A stretch of DNA of 25,489 nt from a virus. The stretch is from positions 1 through 25,489 of the IMG/VR virus record IMGVR_UViG_3300037882_001185. One strand, written 5' to 3'. Positions 23,400-25,489 of this stretch are shown one piece after another (positions within the stretch are counted from its first letter, which is position 1; each line of letters begins with the position of its first letter). Both the position numbers and the translations under genes were made by a program. The notes below the pieces were generated by a model. It was not told where the DNA came from. It worked only from the letters and a program-made list of their open reading frames with translations, and made no database searches.

Positions 23400-23507
23400 A
23401 ACTTATCTAGTGCTTTTTGCGTACGAAATGCTCTGTCTCAGCTGTCTAATAAAAGCGTAATGTCCGCCAAACGTGCACGATATGCTCCGAAGTGGGCGCG
23501 GAGGGAG

Positions 23508-23535
23508 TTTCCAGGGGGTGCCGAGGTGATATAAT
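23508..23535 (+). promoter_or_regulatory. Extended -10 promoter for the rightward genes
   Basis: TGA directly before TATAAT (23530-23535) makes a consensus extended -10 element. A TTTCCA at 23508-23513 (four of six bases of the -35 consensus) lies 16 bases upstream. The expected start of transcription is about 23541-23543, at the ATG of the next gene, so no room remains for a Shine-Dalgarno in the message. Sigma-70-type host polymerase is the likely user. Confidence 0.75.
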
Positions 23536-23541
23536 GAGAGC

Positions 23542-24243
23542 ATGACCTACACCACTCCCCAAGCCTTCCGTCCCTACATTCCATCCTTCGGGGATAAGAC
23601 CCCCAAGCGCCGCGACACCGTCACGCCCCTCGCTTGCTGCGCAATCGAGTCTGTGGCGAAAGCGTGTGGCGTCTCCTGTGTCACAGCCTGTGGCGTGTGG
23701 GATCACGTTCGGCGCCACGCCTTCACCAATCCCTACGCCTATTCTCTGACCCTTGGCCACGTGCTGTCCGATGCTCCGGCGTGTCCTGACGATATCGCCA
23801 ACCCCCCAGACGGGTGTCTCGTCACTGTCCGCCACGCCTCATGGCGTGGCCAGTATGACGGGCGCACCCTCCGCGTCTATGACACTGGGACTGGCCCTCT
23901 ATGGGTGCTCCGCGACAGTATGGGCCTTACCGGCATCGTGCGCGCCGACACCTGGGAAGATGCCTACGAATGCGCGGAAGATGAACTCTTTCCCGAGGCG
24001 GACCAGACCTGGGAAGGAATGGCGGAAGACTGCGACCACAAGGGGCCCATCGATACCCTCCCCGACGCCGCATGTTGGCAAGAGGCGTACGGATTCCGCC
24101 CAAACGGTCCGAACGCTACGGACACGTTCCACCACGGAGTCTATGCTAAGGACTTGAACGGGGAAGCGCTGGACCGTCTGACCCCAGCCCTTGCCAAGCA
24201 TTTGAAGCTGGAAGTCTTCCTGTCTTTCCCCCAAGACTACTGA
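23542..24243 (+). CDS. Cysteine-rich phage protein, 233 aa (leaderless message)
   Basis: The first rightward gene starts at ATG 23542, about 7 bases beyond the -10 element, and lacks a Shine-Dalgarno. The protein has ten cysteines, five of them in residues 32-50 (CCAIESVAKACGVSCVTAC), which may bind metal. The middle part with IVRADTWEDAYECAEDELFP (132-151) resembles a block I know from phage hypothetical proteins, in which an acidic WEDAY-helix follows a strand; the end with EAYGFRPNGPNATDTFHHGV and AKDLNGEALDRLT (202-214) also matches that family's end. No function is established for it. The early position suggests an accessory or takeover gene. The next gene begins 41 bases downstream. Confidence 0.85.
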   Translation: MTYTTPQAFRPYIPSFGDKTPKRRDTVTPLACCAIESVAKACGVSCVTACGVWDHVRRHAFTNPYAYSLTLGHVLSDAPACPDDIANPPDGCLVTVRHASWRGQYDGRTLRVYDTGTGPLWVLRDSMGLTGIVRADTWEDAYECAEDELFPEADQTWEGMAEDCDHKGPIDTLPDAACWQEAYGFRPNGPNATDTFHHGVYAKDLNGEALDRLTPALAKHLKLEVFLSFPQDY

Positions 24244-24284
24244 CCCACTCTTGACACCATCACCCCCAACGAAGGCATAGCCCA

Positions 24285-24617
24285 ATGCCCGACGAAAGGC
24301 CCAACGCCATGGATGCCAAAGAGATCCGCGCTGCCCTCGCCTTCCCCGACATGAAACCGGCTGACTACCGGGTCAAGGAAAGCGACACGCCAGAGGAAAT
24401 CGCTTGCGCTCTGCTCAACTGTAATGATTGGCCCGCGCGCTGGAATGCGGACTACTGGTCTGCGAGCATCTGCCTTGCCCTCAAGCAACGGGACCGGGCT
24501 AGGGGGCTGGAAGTGGCACGCATTCTCAAGCGCCACATTGGCACCGGTGGACAGACCCCCGACGCGTGGCTCATGGCCTACATCAAGGGCATGGGCATCA
24601 ATCCGGAGCTTGCCTGA
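24285..24617 (+). CDS. Small unknown protein, 110 aa
   Basis: The 110-residue protein starts MPDERPNAMDAKEIRAALAF. ATG 24285 (GAAGG 9 bases upstream) and ATG 24309 (AAAGG 9 bases upstream) are about equally supported, giving 110 or 102 residues. The core is helical and acidic at first (KPADYRVKESDTPEEIACAL), then has WNADYWSASICLALKQRDRA and a basic helix (RGLEVARILKRHIGTGGQ), ending YIKGMGINPELA. No family is recognised. It lies in the rightward cluster after the leaderless gene, 41 bases away, and is probably on the same transcript. Confidence 0.72.
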   Translation: MPDERPNAMDAKEIRAALAFPDMKPADYRVKESDTPEEIACALLNCNDWPARWNADYWSASICLALKQRDRARGLEVARILKRHIGTGGQTPDAWLMAYIKGMGINPELA

Positions 24618-24658
24618 ATGGTTGAGACCTGAGCGACGCGGGCCCGAGTTTTGAGCCT

Positions 24659-24675
24659 GCGCGAGATTTTCGCGC
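24659..24675. other. 6-bp stem hairpin in leader
   Basis: GCGCGA, loop GATTT, TCGCGC forms a perfect 6-bp stem between two rightward genes. No T run follows on the plus strand, so it is not a classical terminator. It directly precedes the C-run tract. Confidence 0.4.
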
Positions 24676-24679
24676 CCAA

Positions 24680-24698
24680 CCCCACCCCACCCCACCCC
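24680..24698 (-). repeat. Four CCCC runs with single-base spacers (G-quadruplex motif on minus strand)
   Basis: Four runs of CCCC separated by single A residues read on the minus strand as GGGG-T-GGGG-T-GGGG-T-GGGG, a textbook four-tract G-quadruplex motif with one-base loops. On the sense (plus) strand it is a C-rich i-motif sequence in the message leader of the 162-residue gene. Its position 35 bases before that ATG makes a role in transcription or replication possible. Only sequence suitability is shown. Confidence 0.6.
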
Positions 24699-24732
24699 GT
24701 ATTTACCCACTCCCACCCCCGGAAACCCTCCC

Positions 24733-25221
24733 ATGCGCACCATCACCACAACCGTGTACCTGTTTGACGAATTACCCACCGACAAGGCCAAGGAAGCGGC
24801 ACGCGAGTGGATGGCAGAAGTTGAGGCGGACCGCTATGACGACAGTGACTTTTGTGCTGTCCTGAAAGCCTTGGATGGGCAAAGCCGGGAGGACTTAGCC
24901 CGCCTTGCCTCGACTCTGCCCGACTACCAGTACCCTCTGACGGGCTTCTACGCGGAGTACGATGCTTTACAGGCTGTGGCGGAGGTCTTGGGAGACGAGA
25001 GTCAGGACACTGACATCCGAACCTTGCTCCGCGCCGCGCACCGTGCCGTGTGGATGTGCTGCCAAGCGGATCAAGAGGCAAGCCAGGAACGGGGTGCCCT
25101 GGAAGAAACCATCCGCGCGAATGAATACGAGTTTACCGAAACCGGGAGCGCGCAGTCCATCCTTGACACCGCGCGCCTAGTCACTACTCAACACACTCAA
25201 CCCCAAGGCATCGAGCTATGA
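24733..25221 (+). CDS. Small phage protein of the N-terminal TTTVYxFDEL type, 162 aa
   Basis: The protein begins MRTITTTVYLFDELPTDKAK then EAAREWMAEVEADRYDDSDF. This opening (hydrophobic strand, FDEL, helix AKEAAREW) and the late ETIRANEYEFTETGSAQ (124-140) are hallmarks of a phage hypothetical family I know from other tailed-phage genomes. The function of that family is unknown to me. The middle has CCQADQEASQERGALEETIR. The start has only a weak GGAAA eight bases upstream. Its TGA stop overlaps the ATG of the next gene (ATGA), indicating translational coupling with the hexapeptide-repeat gene. Confidence 0.8.
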   Translation: MRTITTTVYLFDELPTDKAKEAAREWMAEVEADRYDDSDFCAVLKALDGQSREDLARLASTLPDYQYPLTGFYAEYDALQAVAEVLGDESQDTDIRTLLRAAHRAVWMCCQADQEASQERGALEETIRANEYEFTETGSAQSILDTARLVTTQHTQPQGIEL

Positions 25222-25489
25222 CCCTATCCTTCGTCCCCGTCCACCCGCGAGACAACCCCAACCTGGAACCCGTGCCGGCCGGCGCACCCGTGCCCTGGGC
25301 ATCCCCGCATGGCTGGTTTCGCACCCTTGGCCATCCCCTGTCCCGGATTGAAGGGAGCGCGAAGGTGGCACCTGCGGCCCGGGTCTGTGATTCGGCCCGA
25401 GTCTATGGTTCGGCCCGAGTCTATGGTTCGGCCCGAGTCTATGGTTCGGCCCGAGTCTATGGTTCGGCCCGAGTCTATGGTTCGGCCCG
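25218..25489 (+). CDS. Hexapeptide-repeat (left-handed beta-helix) protein, cut by right edge
   Basis: The frame opens with ATG at 25218 (coupled by ATGA to the previous gene) and stays open to the right edge, giving 90 full codons. The N-terminal 52 residues are unique (TLSFVPVHPRDNPN, PHGWFRTLGHPLSRIEGSAK). From about residue 53 the sequence becomes hexapeptides: AARVCD, then SARVYG repeated. The SARVYG pattern (small residue, Ala, Arg, Val at the inward position, polar, Gly) matches known phage and bacterial hexapeptide-repeat proteins that form left-handed beta-helices, with three hexapeptides per coil. One degenerate and five perfect repeats lie in the window. Role unknown; candidates are a fibre-like or rigid filament protein. 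It is the last visible gene of the rightward cluster. Confidence 0.8.
   Translation, partial: MTLSFVPVHPRDNPNLEPVPAGAPVPWASPHGWFRTLGHPLSRIEGSAKVAPAARVCDSARVYGSARVYGSARVYGSARVYGSARVYGSA
25375..25489. repeat. 18-bp tandem repeat in the coding sequence
   Basis: One degenerate unit at 25375-25392 is followed by five identical units CGGCCCGAGTCTATGGTT starting at 25393, 25411, 25429, 25447 and 25465, and a partial unit at 25483-25489. The unit keeps the reading frame (six codons). Because the five units are identical down to the third codon positions, they have not had time to diverge, so recent slippage or recombination is indicated. The repeat continues past the window edge by an unknown number of copies. 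Confidence 0.9.

Larger units (their letters stand above)
22781..23452. repeat. Dispersed TGTCTA-type motif, six copies
   Basis: Six related sites lie in the intergenic region: CACACCTGTTTACTATG (22781-22797), CACACCTGTCTACTCC (22940-22955), CTCGTCTGTCTAATGGG (23002-23018), TTCACTTGTCTATTATG (23236-23252), TTCACTTGTCTAATG on the minus strand (23349-23363) and TCAGCTGTCTAATAA (23438-23452). The shared core is about C-T/A-TGTCTA-N-T. I found the motif by eye and saw no comparable cluster elsewhere in the window. A repressor or activator operator set is a reasonable reading; no regulator gene is visible in the window. Confidence 0.55.
22708..23541. other. Divergent intergenic control region without a convincing gene
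   Basis: These 834 bases separate the leftward virion cluster from the rightward genes. The frames that stay open here are low-complexity and start or stop without Shine-Dalgarno support, so I call no gene. The region holds TGTCTA-centred motifs, a 14-bp tandem repeat block, a 12-bp inverted repeat around a G/C-run segment, two hairpins, a GGGGTACCCC palindrome (23267-23276) and the rightward promoter at 23508-23535. Two copies of CAACTTATC occur (22765-22773, 23399-23407), the second directly after a hairpin. A leftward promoter is expected near 22760-22800 (minus-strand TTGGCA then TACGAT with a 19-base spacer), but this is weak. Together it could be an operator region and a replication origin. 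Confidence 0.7.

Noticed and set aside
23382-23420. Hairpin followed by T5 as terminator
   Set aside because: The T run starts about 13 bases after the stem, too far for an intrinsic terminator.
1-25489. tRNA genes, integrase, insertion sequences or CRISPR arrays
   Set aside because: No T-loop-like cloverleaf, transposase motifs, terminal repeats or spaced direct repeats of CRISPR type were seen. The 18-bp tandem repeat has no spacers.

Overview
The window is part of a GC-rich double-stranded DNA tailed-phage genome (or prophage) with a podovirus-like virion. The evidence is a complete packaging and virion gene set: terminase, a 739-residue portal, scaffold, major capsid protein, adaptor, a nozzle-like beta-propeller protein, a fibre and small candidate ejection proteins. 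No tape-measure, sheath or baseplate gene is visible. Host and phage genus cannot be fixed from the sequence. The base composition and Shine-Dalgarno use suit a GC-rich, probably proteobacterial host, which is inference. No integrase, tRNA, rRNA, insertion sequence or CRISPR array was seen.

From base 22707 leftward to base 1, all genes lie on the minus strand and are closely packed, with short gaps or TAATG-type overlaps. In transcription order they are: a terminase small subunit candidate; terminase large subunit (TTG start); a 98-residue unknown; a block of six virion-type proteins that includes a paralogous pair and a tail-fibre-like protein; two membrane proteins that may be a lysis pair; portal; scaffold; major capsid protein; an intrinsic terminator; a 264-residue unknown; adaptor; nozzle-like protein; an 803-residue mosaic propeller/Ig/propeller protein; a tail fibre with a glycine-rich tip; three small candidate internal virion proteins; and a fourth small gene cut by the left edge.

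Bases 22708-23541 hold no convincing gene and separate the leftward virion cluster from a rightward cluster. This stretch carries four 14-bp tandem repeats, six copies of a TGTCTA-centred motif (two of them a perfect 12-bp inverted repeat about 100 bp apart), hairpins and G/C-run tracts. It looks like a divergent control region and possible replication origin. It ends in an extended -10 promoter placed so close to the next ATG that the message should be leaderless.

The rightward cluster (23542 to the right edge) has four genes: a cysteine-rich protein and two further small proteins of phage-accessory type, then a gene read into the right edge whose last part is an almost perfect 18-bp tandem repeat coding SARVYG hexapeptides, the signature of a left-handed beta-helix. 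Its identical DNA units point to recent expansion or copy-number variability.

The least routine features are the hexapeptide-repeat gene, the leaderless promoter with the motif array upstream, the paralogous structural proteins of which one carries an inserted module, and the lower-GC C-terminal half of the mosaic tail protein.
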